Shown: one piece after another, positions 25,591-34,968 of the stretch
Numbering within the stretch: position 1 is the stretch's first letter
Layout: each line of letters opens with the position of its first letter
Source: Mesorhizobium sp. M7A.F.Ca.US.008.03.1.1
GTDB taxonomy: Bacteria > Pseudomonadota > Alphaproteobacteria > Rhizobiales > Rhizobiaceae
Length of the DNA: 64,000 nt
Reading direction: 5' to 3'
Assembly: GCF_003997495.1 (NCBI RefSeq)
Contig: NZ_RZRU01000001.1
Span: 124,001-188,000, forward strand
Made by a program: the position numbers and the translations under genes
Notes under the pieces: generated by a model
Told to the model about the DNA's origin: nothing
Seen by the model: only the letters and a program-made list of their open reading frames with translations
Databases searched by the model: none

Positions 25591-28500
25591 TCATCTGAAA
25601 TCCCGCGTCTTGACCTTGATGTTGTCGATGTGCAGGTCCGGGATGTAGATGTCGCGGCTGCGCAGCCCCTTGGGCGGCAGCTCGCGCGGATCGGGCCCCG
25701 AGCCGCCATTGCGCACCTGGTCGCCGCGAGCATGCGGCACGGGAAAGCTCCCCTCGCGTTCGCCGACGCTGGCCAATTCGGCGGATAAATCGAGGATGCG
25801 CCGTGCGACGAGGTGAACCACTTCGCCCTCACGCTGGATGCGGCCACGCACCGCGACCATGCCGGCCGACAGAACGGTGCGCCGGTGCTGCTCGAATACC
25901 TTCGCCCAGACGACAAGGTTTGCGATGCCGGTCTCGTCCTCAAGGGTGATGAACATCACACCCTTGGCCGACCCAGGGCGCTGCCGGACGAGCACTATCC
26001 CCGCCGCTTCCAGCCATCGGCCGTCGCGCGCCTCCATCGCCTCGGCGCAGGAGACGATGCGCCGGCGTCGAAGGTCTTCGCGCAGGAAGGAGATCGGATG
26101 GCTGCGCAGCGTCAGGCCGATATGGCGGTAGTCTTCCACGACCTCGCCGCCGGCAGTCATCGGCCGAAGCACCACCGCCGGCTCGTTGATCTCCGGGACC
26201 ATCTTAGCCTCACGGGCCGATGCGGCCGCGAACAGGGGGAGCGGCTCGTCGCGCAGCGCCTTGATCGCCCACAGCGCCTCGCGCCGCGCGAGACCAAGTG
26301 CTGGCCGGAACGCGTCGGCTTCGGCGAGCTGGACAAGTGCCGCCTGAGGCACGCCGGCGCGCCGCCAGAGATCGTCGACGGAGCCAAAAGGCTGGTCGGC
26401 GCGCGTGGCGACGATCATGCTTGCATGCGCGTTGGCAAGACCGCGCACCATGCGCAATCCGAGCCGGACGGCGAAGCGGCCGTCGTCGACGACAGGCTCG
26501 AGCGTGCAGTCCCAGCGCGAGGCGTTGACGCAGGCCGGCCGGATATCGATCCCGTGCGCGGCCGCGTCGCGCACGATCTGCGCCGGCGCGTAAAAGCCCA
26601 TCGGCTGGCTGTTCAGCAACGCCGCGCAGAACACGTCCGGGTGCCAGCATTTGAGCCAGGCCGAGGCGTAGGCGATCAGTGCGAAGGACGCGGCGTGGCT
26701 TTCTGGAAAACCATAGGAGCCGAACCCTTCGAGCTGCCTGAAGGTCTGCTCGGCGAAGGTGCGCTCGTATCCATTGTCCACCATGCCGTCGATCAGCTTC
26801 GTCTTGAATGACGACACGCCGCCGGTGAATTTGAAAGTGGCCATCGACTTGCGAAGCATGTCCGCTTCGCCGGGCGTGAAGCCCGCGCATTCGATGGCGA
26901 CGCGCATCGCCTGCTCCTGGAACAGCGGCACGCCGAGCGTCTTGCCGAGCACCTTTTCGAGCTCAGGCTTGGGGTAATACACCGGCTCCAGTCCTTCGCG
27001 GCGGCGCAGATAAGGATGCACCATGTCGCCCTGGATCGGACCGGGGCGCACGATCGCGACCTGCACCACCAGATCGTAAAAGGTCCTCGGCTTCAGCCGC
27101 GGCAGCATCGACATCTGCGCCCGGCTCTCGATCTGGAAGGTGCCGAGCGTATCGGCCTTCCGGATCATGGCGTAGGTGCGCGGATCCTCGGCGGGGATGG
27201 TGGCAAGGTCGCGCCGGATGTCCTTGCAGTCGGCGAGGAGATCGAGGCCCTTCTTCATGCATGTCAGCATGCCGAGCGCCAGCACGTCGACCTTCATGAA
27301 TTTGAGCGCGTCGATATCATCCTTGTCCCATTCGATCACCTGGCGGTCTTTCATGCTCGCCGGTTCAATCGGCACCAGGTCGTCGAGACGGTCATGAGTG
27401 AGTACGAAGCCGCCCGGATGCTGGCTGAGATGACGCGGCGCGCCCATCAGCTGACGGGCGAGGTCGAGCGTCAGCCGCAGACGGCGGTCAGTGAGGTTGA
27501 GATTGAGCTCCTCGACGTGCCGCTCCTCGACGCCTTCCTCTGACCATCCCCAGACCTGCCCGGAGAGGGTGCGTATGAGATCCTCCGGCAGGCCGAGCGC
27601 CTTGCCGACATCGCGCAGCGCCCCCTTGGTGCGGTAGCGGACCACCGTCGAGCACAAGGCTGCGTGGTCGCGTCCATAGGTGTCGAACACCCACTGCATG
27701 ACGATCTCGCGCCGCTCATGCTCGAAATCGACGTCGATGTCGGGCGGCTCCCGGCGTTCCTCGGAGACGAAACGCTCGAACAAAAGGTCGTTGCGGCCGG
27801 GATCGATCGAAGTGATGCCCAGCACATAGCAGACCGCCGAGTTGGCGGCCGAGCCGCGACCCTGGCACAGGATATCCTTCGATCGCGCGAAGCGCACGAT
27901 CGCGTTCACGGTCAGGAAGTATGGGGCGTAGTCGAGCTTCTCGATCAGCCGCAGTTCGTGGCGCAGCGACGCGACGACGCTGTCAGGCAAGCCCTCGGGG
28001 TAGCGCGCGGCGGCGCCCTGCCAGGTCAGCTTTTCGAGCGCCTGCTGCGGTGTCAGCGATGGGTCGTCGCGTTCCTCTGGGTATTGGTAGGCGAGCTCAT
28101 CGAGGGAGAACCGGCAGCGGTTGGCGATCTCGATCGTGCGTGCCAGCGCGTCCGGATATCGTGCGAAAAGCCGGTGCATCTCGTGCGGCGGCTTGAGGTA
28201 ACGGTCGGCGTGCCGCTCGCGGCGCTCGCCGAGCGCGTCGATGGTGACGTTGTGGCGGATTGCGGTGACGACGTCCTGGAGGATGCGACGTCCTGGCTCG
28301 TGGAAAAGCACGTCGTTGGTGACGACGCACGGCACACCCATCTTGAGGGCAAGTGCTGCCAGGTCGTGAATGCGAAGCTGGTCGTTGGGCCGGCGCCTGA
28401 GCGTCAGCGCGAGATAGGCCCGATCACCGAATGTCTCGCGCAGATGCCGCAGGCGCAGCGCCAGGGTGTCGTCGGCCAGATCGGGCAGGAGCACGGCGAT

Positions 28501-28863
28501 GAGGCCTTCGCCATAGGCGACGACATCGCTCCACTCCAGATGGCATTTCGCCTTTCCCGCCCGCCCCTTGCCGAGCGAGAGCAGCCTGCACAGCCGGGAA
28601 TAGGCGTCGCGGTCCGTCGGGTAGACCAGCAGTGACATGCCGTCAGTGAGGTCGAGCCGGCAGCCGACGATGAGGCGCACGCCAGTCGTCCTGGCGGCCT
28701 CATGGGCGCGAACGATGCCGGCAAGACTGTTGCGATCGACGACGGCCAGCGCCTCGATGCCGAGAAGGGCTGCCTGCGAGAATAACTCTTCGGCCGACGA
28801 CGCGCCGCGCAGGAAGCTGAAATGCGAGGTGACCTGCAATTCGGCATAGCGGACCTCGCTCAT
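25591..28863 (-). CDS. dnaE2: error-prone DNA polymerase DnaE2 (ImuC)
   Basis: C-family polymerase of 1090 residues, the catalytic member of the ImuA-ImuB-DnaE2 mutasome used in SOS mutagenesis. The PHP domain starts [23 protein letters not shown], and the palm carries [12 protein letters not shown]. Fingers, helix-hairpin-helix and OB domains follow ([19 protein letters not shown] near the end), and the tail [16 protein letters not shown] is typical of DnaE2. The start at 28863 overlaps the imuB stop as ATGA; upstream in-frame sequence is not conserved. The cassette is complete and apparently intact. Confidence 0.95.
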   Translation of the reverse strand: MSEVRYAELQVTSHFSFLRGASSAEELFSQAALLGIEALAVVDRNSLAGIVRAHEAARTTGVRLIVGCRLDLTDGMSLLVYPTDRDAYSRLCRLLSLGKGRAGKAKCHLEWSDVVAYGEGLIAVLLPDLADDTLALRLRHLRETFGDRAYLALTLRRRPNDQLRIHDLAALALKMGVPCVVTNDVLFHEPGRRILQDVVTAIRHNVTIDALGERRERHADRYLKPPHEMHRLFARYPDALARTIEIANRCRFSLDELAYQYPEERDDPSLTPQQALEKLTWQGAAARYPEGLPDSVVASLRHELRLIEKLDYAPYFLTVNAIVRFARSKDILCQGRGSAANSAVCYVLGITSIDPGRNDLLFERFVSEERREPPDIDVDFEHERREIVMQWVFDTYGRDHAALCSTVVRYRTKGALRDVGKALGLPEDLIRTLSGQVWGWSEEGVEERHVEELNLNLTDRRLRLTLDLARQLMGAPRHLSQHPGGFVLTHDRLDDLVPIEPASMKDRQVIEWDKDDIDALKFMKVDVLALGMLTCMKKGLDLLADCKDIRRDLATIPAEDPRTYAMIRKADTLGTFQIESRAQMSMLPRLKPRTFYDLVVQVAIVRPGPIQGDMVHPYLRRREGLEPVYYPKPELEKVLGKTLGVPLFQEQAMRVAIECAGFTPGEADMLRKSMATFKFTGGVSSFKTKLIDGMVDNGYERTFAEQTFRQLEGFGSYGFPESHAASFALIAYASAWLKCWHPDVFCAALLNSQPMGFYAPAQIVRDAAAHGIDIRPACVNASRWDCTLEPVVDDGRFAVRLGLRMVRGLANAHASMIVATRADQPFGSVDDLWRRAGVPQAALVQLAEADAFRPALGLARREALWAIKALRDEPLPLFAAASAREAKMVPEINEPAVVLRPMTAGGEVVEDYRHIGLTLRSHPISFLREDLRRRRIVSCAEAMEARDGRWLEAAGIVLVRQRPGSAKGVMFITLEDETGIANLVVWAKVFEQHRRTVLSAGMVAVRGRIQREGEVVHLVARRILDLSAELASVGEREGSFPVPHARGDQVRNGGSGPDPRELPPKGLRSRDIYIPDLHIDNIKVKTRDFR

Positions 28864-30380
28864 CCGAACACCCCATGCAGGAACCAGCGGTGCGAGCCCG
28901 TCGCCGCATCCTCGCCGTCGCCGGCGCGGTAGAGCCAATAGCGCTCGCCGGCCTCGTCCTCGACCCTGAAATAATCGCGCACCGCCACCAGCTCGGCGTC
29001 CCGCTTCCACCATTCGCCGAAGACCCGCTCCGGACCATCCGCGCGCTTCACGCGCCGGCGGATCCCGCGCCAGGTGAAGGACACCGGCGGATGGTCGGGC
29101 AACAGCGCCACCGTCTCGACCGGATCGGGTTGCGCCAGCAAGCGCGATGGCCGTGGCCAATGACCGGGCCAGCCCGCGCCCGTGTCGGCCGCCATCGCCG
29201 CGATCTTGCCAACCGAACGCTCCGGCACGTCGCTGGCGACGGGCGCAAGCCGGTAGACAGCGCGCTCGCCGACGCGGTTCATCAGCGTATCGACGAGGTC
29301 GGATACATCGGGCACGCTCTCCTCGACGAGGGAGCTCACGACCTGACTGCGCTCCAGGGGTTCGGCCGAAGTCGCCGCCAAGATCATCATCTCGATGCCG
29401 AAGCCGGGCGTGATGGTTTCGATCTTGTTACAAAGCAGCCGGGTCAGCCGCTTGGCGTCGCGGACGGGCTTCGCCATGCCGATACGGATTGCCTGGGCCT
29501 GGCTGTCGACGCGCTGGCAGATGAGATCAAGACGGCGCGCGCCGAGGCCGCGCCGTTCCATCAGGTCGCAGAGCTGGGCGACGAGCTTGCCGGTATAGCG
29601 CGCAATGGTCTCCGCCGCGCCGATCGGCTCGGCGAAGGCACGGCGGACTTCGACGATGCCCGGCGAGCGAACTTGGTCGATCGGCTCCGCGACGTTGCCA
29701 AGGGCCTGATCGATACGGCGGCCGATCTCCGGGCCGAAGCGCATGGCAAGCGGCGCGCGCGGCTGTTTCAGGAGATCGCCGACCCGTTGGAAGCCGAGCC
29801 TTCGCAGCTCGGTCGCTGTCGAAGGCGCGAGCCGCAGCGCCTCGAGCGCAAGCGGTTCGACAATGGATTGGCCGTGGCCGGCCGGCGCGATGACGATGGG
29901 TTGGCGGCCATACCGTGCCAGCGCATGTGCGGCGCCCCAGCTGTCGGCGATTGCCACGCGCGCGACGATGCCCGACATCGCCAGACGCCCGACCATGCCT
30001 TCGAGCATGGCGGTCTCGCCGCCATGGAGATGGTCGGCACCCGTCGTGTCGATGACGATCCCGTCGGGTAGATCGGGCGCCACGATCGGTGCGAAACGAA
30101 GCATCCAGACGGCCAGCCGCTCTAGGGCCTCGGCATCCGCTTGCGGGTCAGCGTCCTGGATCGCAAGGCCCGGCACCAGCACCTGCGCCTTCGTCACGGG
30201 CATGCCGGGGCGCAGGCCGGCGGCGAATGCCGCGGCGTCGGCTGCAAGCACGACACGCCTGTACTTGTCGCGGCCGATCAGGACGAGCGGGGCCTCAGCC
30301 GGCGGCGCCGCGTCGCCGGTCTTCCGCCGCACCCGGTCGGTGGGCCAGGTCGGCAGGAACAGCGAGACGACCCGTGCCAT
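28860..30380 (-). CDS. imuB: ImuB, catalytically inactive Y-family polymerase homologue
   Basis: A hub protein of 506 residues that links DnaE2 to the beta clamp. It starts [19 protein letters not shown]. In this family the acidic catalytic residues of Y polymerases are lost; here the region around [19 protein letters not shown] has no DxD pair. The C-terminal extension [25 protein letters not shown] is the ImuB tail. It overlaps imuA at its start by about 86 bases and dnaE2 at its end by four, so the three genes form one operon. Confidence 0.93.
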   Translation of the reverse strand: MARVVSLFLPTWPTDRVRRKTGDAAPPAEAPLVLIGRDKYRRVVLAADAAAFAAGLRPGMPVTKAQVLVPGLAIQDADPQADAEALERLAVWMLRFAPIVAPDLPDGIVIDTTGADHLHGGETAMLEGMVGRLAMSGIVARVAIADSWGAAHALARYGRQPIVIAPAGHGQSIVEPLALEALRLAPSTATELRRLGFQRVGDLLKQPRAPLAMRFGPEIGRRIDQALGNVAEPIDQVRSPGIVEVRRAFAEPIGAAETIARYTGKLVAQLCDLMERRGLGARRLDLICQRVDSQAQAIRIGMAKPVRDAKRLTRLLCNKIETITPGFGIEMMILAATSAEPLERSQVVSSLVEESVPDVSDLVDTLMNRVGERAVYRLAPVASDVPERSVGKIAAMAADTGAGWPGHWPRPSRLLAQPDPVETVALLPDHPPVSFTWRGIRRRVKRADGPERVFGEWWKRDAELVAVRDYFRVEDEAGERYWLYRAGDGEDAATGSHRWFLHGVFG

Positions 30381-31047
30381 CGCACGCCTCCAATTCGAAA
30401 TCAGCGCTTTCGCCCGCGCGGACGCGGATCAATTCGACGAGCCATCGGTGCCGGCCGACGCCTGGGACAGGCAGCGGCGCCGAGGGCAGGACCGAGACGC
30501 GCCAGCGCGTCATTGCCGCCGTCGGCTGGCCGAAATCGGCGGCCTCCGTCTGCCGCCGCCATCGCCGTAACGCGATGCCGATCGTATGGGCTTCTTCGGC
30601 GGCGAGCTGGAGCCGCCGCGAGGCCGTCATGGTCAGGCGCGCGACTTCACCGACGACCGCGCCCAACCCGCCATGCCGGATGCCTTCTTCCATGCAGGCG
30701 AGAATTGTCTTGTCGTCGCCGGCCTCGACATAGATGACGCGGTCCGGTTTCAGGCCCGCCTGCTCCAGCGCCGGCGCAAAGAGATCGGGCCGGGTGATGC
30801 ACCACAAAACCTTGCCTCGCGTGCGCGCCGCGACGCCGCCCGCAAACAGCGCCGCTGCCGCGGCGTCTATGGCGCCATTGCCACCGCCGGCGACTTCATG
30901 CAGCGCGCCAAGCGCCAGGCCGCCGCCCGGGAGTCGTGCATCGAGCTCGGCGATTCCGAAGGGAAGTACCGATCTGGCGCGCCGGCTTCGGCCCTCAATC
31001 TTCTCGATCCGCGCGCGCAAGGCGTCTATGGCGGGCTCCGGCCGCAA
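30295..31047 (-). CDS. imuA: ImuA, RecA-like mutasome protein
   Basis: A RecA/SulA-related accessory protein of 250 residues for ImuB-DnaE2 mutagenesis. The N-terminal signature reads VLPFGIAELDARLPGGGLALGALHEV. The start is TTG (31045-31047), with a GGAGG site 12 bases upstream. The last 30 residues overlap imuB and are low-complexity Arg/Ala/Gly, possibly a read-on. A LexA box lies 38 bases upstream, placing the cassette under SOS control. Confidence 0.9.
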   Translation of the reverse strand: MRPEPAIDALRARIEKIEGRSRRARSVLPFGIAELDARLPGGGLALGALHEVAGGGNGAIDAAAAALFAGGVAARTRGKVLWCITRPDLFAPALEQAGLKPDRVIYVEAGDDKTILACMEEGIRHGGLGAVVGEVARLTMTASRRLQLAAEEAHTIGIALRRWRRQTEAADFGQPTAAMTRWRVSVLPSAPLPVPGVGRHRWLVELIRVRAGESADFELEACDGTGRLAVPADLAHRPGAAEDRRRGAAG

Positions 31048-31084
31048 GATGGTGGGTGACCTCCGGGAAAGCGTATATAAGCAT

Positions 31085-31099
31085 GTTCTCTATTTGTTC
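31085..31099 (+). promoter_or_regulatory. LexA box upstream of imuA
   Basis: GTTC-TCTATTT-GTTC on the plus strand is an exact alphaproteobacterial LexA box, 38 bases before the imuA start codon. It is the second such site in this accessory region. Confidence 0.88.
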
Positions 31100-31260
31100 T
31101 ACTATTGCCTGGTGGGGAGTCAAGCGGGTAAGGGCCGACCGCTGGCGTGTTTCGCGCCGCCGCTTGCGAAAGGACCCGCTGCTTCCACCCAACACGAACA
31201 GCAGCTATGCGCCCCAATGCTGCCGCGCGGTAATGCGCCGCATGGCGGCCCTAGAAGACA

Positions 31261-31839
31261 CTATACAGCTTCCTGTTCCATCTCTTTTATGTCCTGAAAG
31301 CGGTCCGCAATCCGCGGGTGGAGCCGGCCGCCGTCCGCTGCACCGATGGCCACGACGATCTCGTCCGCGGCCGGGCCGTCGGCGATCTGGAAGTTGGCGG
31401 TGATAAAATGCGAGCGGCGGCCGTTCTCGCTTTTGTGCATCATCGGCAGCGACAGCAGCGCGCCGGGCGCATTGCGTGTGTTGCAGAATTCGAGATAGGT
31501 CGTGCCGCCCACGGCATCGCGGAAGACATTGCCGAAGCGCAGCGTGTGGATCATGGCGGAGGCATGCTCGATTTCGCCGGCGGTTCCGACGGCAGCGGCC
31601 TTGCCGTAGCTTTCGATGCGTTCCGCCGGCATCAGCCCAACCAGGCGGCGCGTGAGCTCCTCCCCGAGCCGGGGCGCGATGGCGACAATCTCTGGCCGCA
31701 AATCCTCGACGAAGCCGCGCCCGGCCCATGGATTGCCCAAAACGGCGGCGACGACAATCGATGTCACCGGCCTGGCAGCCGCCCTGCTGCCTTCAAGGTG
31801 CACTTCCTCGATGAAGGTGCAGACTTTTCGCAATTCCAT
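31261..31839 (-). CDS. DUF1185 / amino acid synthesis-family protein
   Basis: A 192-residue cytoplasmic protein of Pfam PF06684 (AA_synth, formerly DUF1185), visible from ELRKVCTFIEEVHLEG at the start, the Gly/Pro-rich VLGNPWAGRGFVEDL, and MMHKSENGRRSHFIT. Structures exist for the family but its reaction is not settled, so the Pfam name should not be read as function. It is divergent from the GAF/PucR-type regulator, and one copy of the TTCC-N11-GGAA motif lies 55 bases upstream. It probably belongs to the catabolic regulon of the genes to its right. Confidence 0.8.
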   Translation of the reverse strand: MELRKVCTFIEEVHLEGSRAAARPVTSIVVAAVLGNPWAGRGFVEDLRPEIVAIAPRLGEELTRRLVGLMPAERIESYGKAAAVGTAGEIEHASAMIHTLRFGNVFRDAVGGTTYLEFCNTRNAPGALLSLPMMHKSENGRRSHFITANFQIADGPAADEIVVAIGAADGGRLHPRIADRFQDIKEMEQEAV

Positions 31840-31893
31840 GATTTGGCCTCTCCACGTGGAAGCTCAAATCTAGTGAGCGCCACTCGGCGTGTA

Positions 31894-31912
31894 TTCCTCC
31901 GGTTCGTAGGAA
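31894..31912. promoter_or_regulatory. TTCC-N11-GGAA inverted repeat, site 1
   Basis: TTCCTCCGGTTCGTAGGAA in the divergent gap between the DUF1185 gene and the regulator. Read in reverse complement it matches site 2 (33902-33920) at 17 of 19 positions, and the flanks are also similar. Candidate operator of the regulator at 32004. Confidence 0.65.
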
Positions 31913-32003
31913 GAATCGGCGTGCGTCCCGCTTGGAAGCGGTGTAGCGTAGGTATATCCGCGACGGCTTAAATTCGCCCTTCGCGAGTGGCGGAAGATCA
32001 GGC

Positions 32004-33803
32004 GTGGACCACGAGTCGCAAATCCTCTCCTTGCGGGACGCCGCCAGCCTCATCAATTCTGGCGGCGATCTCCAGTCCGTGCTGCGCGACCTCGTGCTGG
32101 CGTCCTGCCGTCATGCCAAATGGACGTTGGGCTCGATCATGGGCATCGATGCCCCGCATGGCCACGCCTATGTCATCGTGCGCCACGATCCGACGCTCAT
32201 TCACCGCACGCTGCCGGACCGCTGGGAACTGGCCACCAGTCCCTCGATCGTCGCGCTCAACCGCAATGAACCGGTCTATATCAGGGATGCGCGGGTGTCG
32301 GAGGAGTTTCCGGGCTATCGCCGCGAGGCCTTCGAGCGCGACTACCGCAGCGTGCTGGTCATGCCGATGAACTGCGTCGACGAGGACGGCCGGCCGATGG
32401 TGCTGACCGTTGTGTCGCGCGAAATCACCGAAGTGACGGCGGAGGATATCGCCTTCATCGGCATGATTGTGCATCTGGGCGAGATCGCGGTCGAGAAGCA
32501 GCATCGGCTGCGCCAGGAGAAGCAGGCCGGCGAACGCCTGCAACGCGCCCTCTCGGCGCACACCTCGCTTCTGCAGCAGGCGTTGTCGGACGGGTCCGTG
32601 GTCTCGCTCGCCGAAGAGGTCGGCGAGCTTCTGCCCAATCCGGTGGTGGTGATCGATTTCCATGCCAATCTGGTCGTCGCCGGCCGTTCCCCGAGCGAGG
32701 CGCATTTCGACATCGCCTCCTGGCAGCAGGCGGTGAGCGGAACGCTCAGCCGACAGATCTTCAAGATAGCGCGCGGCGCGTCCGACGGGCGCCACACCGA
32801 GACGCTGTTCGTCGATGACGGCAAGCGCCAGCTCAAGCTTTCGGTGCGCATCGAGCCGCTTACCATCGATGCCGAAGTGGTTGGCGCGCTGATGATTTTC
32901 CCGACGCCGCAAGAGTCCGGCCAACTCGCTCAAATGCTGCTCGACAGCGCCAAATTCGCGCTCAGCGTGCAGATGATGCGCAGCTTCGTGCGCTTCCGTT
33001 TCGAGACGCGCTCGCTGACCGAGCTTTTCCTGGAGGTGGCGGAGCGCCGCTGGCGCGACGAGGCCGACATCGTCATTCGCGCCCGCCGACTGGGGCTCGA
33101 CTTGACCGTTGCGCAGAAGATGATCGTCGTCGACCTCGCCGAGCAGGCAAAGGATGGTGCCATCGGCCTTGCCGATCCGCATCATGCGCTCGTGCGTCTC
33201 CTGCAGCAGGCCGGCATTGCCGGCACGGCCATCGCGGTGGAAGACGGCCTTGTCTGCCTCGTCCCGACCGATGCCGGGCAGGACGGCGCGCGCTTCGGCA
33301 AATTGTCGCAGAGAATAGCGGCCGAGCTTGGCCGCTATTTCGAACGCGAGCCGGTGGTGGTGCTTTCAGAGGCCTGTGCCGCGCTGGCCGATTATCCCAT
33401 CGCCTGGGAGCGGTGCCGCCGCATGATCCGGATCGGCCGTTCCTTCGGGCGCACCGGTGTTTTTGCCGGCCAGGATTTCGGCCCCCTGCCGATATTGGTC
33501 GCCGCCGCCGACGCTCCCGACGTGCGCGGCTTCGTCGAGGACAGTGTTGGCGCCCTGATCGCGCATGACCGCGAGCACGGCACGCCCTATCTGGACACGT
33601 TATTTGCCTATCTGCGCGAGGGCTGCCGCAGCCAGGCCTGCGCCGACGCCATCGGACTGCATGTCACCACCTTGCGCTATCGCCTGTCGCGCATGGAGGA
33701 ACTGTTCGGGATCCGTCTCGACACGCCCGAACAGCGCTTCGCGGTCGAACTGGCGATCCGTCTCAGCGGCATCATCGACAGCCGCGTGCCGCCGGCCCGC
33801 TAG
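32004..33803 (+). CDS. GAF-domain, PucR/CdaR-type transcriptional activator
   Basis: A 599-residue regulator with GTG start at 32004. A GAF-like sensory domain occupies about residues 8-170 (SVLVMPMNCVDEDGRPM is typical). A central GGDEF-like region of the CdaR type follows, and the C-terminal PucR helix-turn-helix reads ACADAIGLHVTTLRYRLSRMEELFGI near residues 545-570. PucR-type proteins activate catabolic genes, classically purine degradation, on binding a pathway compound. It is upstream of and co-directional with the flavin reductase operon, divergent from the DUF1185 gene, and flanked by two copies of the same inverted repeat. Confidence 0.85.
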   Translation: MDHESQILSLRDAASLINSGGDLQSVLRDLVLASCRHAKWTLGSIMGIDAPHGHAYVIVRHDPTLIHRTLPDRWELATSPSIVALNRNEPVYIRDARVSEEFPGYRREAFERDYRSVLVMPMNCVDEDGRPMVLTVVSREITEVTAEDIAFIGMIVHLGEIAVEKQHRLRQEKQAGERLQRALSAHTSLLQQALSDGSVVSLAEEVGELLPNPVVVIDFHANLVVAGRSPSEAHFDIASWQQAVSGTLSRQIFKIARGASDGRHTETLFVDDGKRQLKLSVRIEPLTIDAEVVGALMIFPTPQESGQLAQMLLDSAKFALSVQMMRSFVRFRFETRSLTELFLEVAERRWRDEADIVIRARRLGLDLTVAQKMIVVDLAEQAKDGAIGLADPHHALVRLLQQAGIAGTAIAVEDGLVCLVPTDAGQDGARFGKLSQRIAAELGRYFEREPVVVLSEACAALADYPIAWERCRRMIRIGRSFGRTGVFAGQDFGPLPILVAAADAPDVRGFVEDSVGALIAHDREHGTPYLDTLFAYLREGCRSQACADAIGLHVTTLRYRLSRMEELFGIRLDTPEQRFAVELAIRLSGIIDSRVPPAR

Positions 33804-33901
33804 AACCACCCCGTCCCGACACCGCTGCCGCTAAAGCTGCCGAGCACAGGCTCGCCGTGCCCGTGCTTGCTCGGGATAACAGCAGCACGCCGCGCCATCT
33901 T

Positions 33902-33920
33902 TCCTACAGACCGGAGGAAG
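33902..33920. promoter_or_regulatory. TTCC-N11-GGAA inverted repeat, site 2
   Basis: TTCCTACAGACCGGAGGAA, 52 bases upstream of the flavin reductase start at 33972. It is too far from that start to be its ribosome site, which is the separate GGAGG at about 33962. It is nearly identical to site 1 in opposite orientation. Confidence 0.65.
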
Positions 33921-33971
33921 AACACCGACCGGCTCCTGCCTAGCTTTCGTCCGACACTATGGAGGAAAGCA

Positions 33972-34949
33972 ATGGCGGACGCGGTGGCACAAAGGACGAT
34001 CGACCCGATCGCCTTGCGTCGTGCCTTCGGCACTTTCGTCACCGGCGTCACCGTCATCACCACGCGCGACGGCGACGGCAATCCGCGCGGCATGACCGCC
34101 AACTCCTTCACCTCGGTCTCGCTTGATCCGCCGCTGCTCCTGGTCTGTGTCGGCAAGGCAGCGGCGAGCTTTCCCGCCTTCAACGAAACGCGGTCCTTCG
34201 CGGTCAATTTCCTGCATGAAGGCCAGGTCGATGTTTCTTCGGTGTTCGCGTCCAAAGCGGCGGACAAGTTCCAGTCGGTCAACCATGACCGCGCCCACAC
34301 CGGCGCACCGATCCTCACCGACAGCCTGACATGGTTCGACTGCACCGTTCACAATCGCATCGAGGCTGGCGACCACATCATCCTGATCGGCCAGGTCCAG
34401 GCTTTCGGCACCAGCCCATCGGCGCCGCTCGGATTCTGCCGCGGCCGTTACGCCAGCATCAAGGATCCGCTGCCCGCCGGCTGGCTGGCCTCGCAGGACA
34501 TGATCATTGGTTATCTTGTCGAAGCCGGCGACCGCATCCTCTTGCGCACAGATGGCAAGGGAAGCTGGGTGTTGCCGACGGCGCGGCGCCGCAAGGCCGA
34601 CAGAAAACTTGTGCTGGATGGCGGCGAGGCGCTGAGCCTCGTCCCGGAAAACACCTTCCTCTATTCGGTGTTCGACGTCGCCGACAGCGACCCGGGCTAT
34701 CTCATCTACCGCGCCGAACTGAGCCGTGAGAGCGCTGAAGCCGCACTGCCGGATGGCCACGTCTTCTTTTCCATCGACGCGCTGCCCTATGAGCGGATCG
34801 CCACGCATGAACTGCGCGCCATGCTGCGCCGCTATGCGCGTGAGCGCCAGGACAAGCGCTTCGGCATCTACATCGACACCGGTGACGGTGGCCGCGTCGC
34901 CATGATCGACGGCCAGTCGCAATCGTGGACGCAGGCCGCGTCCGAATGA
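33972..34949 (+). CDS. flavin reductase with extra C-terminal domain
   Basis: NAD(P)H:flavin oxidoreductase expected to feed reduced FMN or FAD to the LLM monooxygenase at 36512. Residues 1-165 are the flavin-reductase-like domain (RRAFGTFVTGVTVITTRDGD, GMTANSFTSVSLDPPLLLVCV, HIILIGQVQAF). Stand-alone members end near residue 170, but this one runs to 325. The added part has a Nudix-like look (GYLVEAGDRILLRTDGKGSW) without a clear Nudix box, so it may bind rather than hydrolyse a ligand. The start ATG at 33972 has a strong GGAGG site. It is the first gene of the catabolic operon. Confidence 0.85.
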   Translation: MADAVAQRTIDPIALRRAFGTFVTGVTVITTRDGDGNPRGMTANSFTSVSLDPPLLLVCVGKAAASFPAFNETRSFAVNFLHEGQVDVSSVFASKAADKFQSVNHDRAHTGAPILTDSLTWFDCTVHNRIEAGDHIILIGQVQAFGTSPSAPLGFCRGRYASIKDPLPAGWLASQDMIIGYLVEAGDRILLRTDGKGSWVLPTARRRKADRKLVLDGGEALSLVPENTFLYSVFDVADSDPGYLIYRAELSRESAEAALPDGHVFFSIDALPYERIATHELRAMLRRYARERQDKRFGIYIDTGDGGRVAMIDGQSQSWTQAASE

Positions 34950-34968
34950 TTCACGCAGGACAGACAGC

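Noticed and set aside
34940..34953. GAATGATTCA shared by the guaA 3' end and the flavin reductase 3' end, as a possible attR
   Set aside because: Only ten bases, inside an operon that looks continuous, and without the GAGTGG part of the guaA end.
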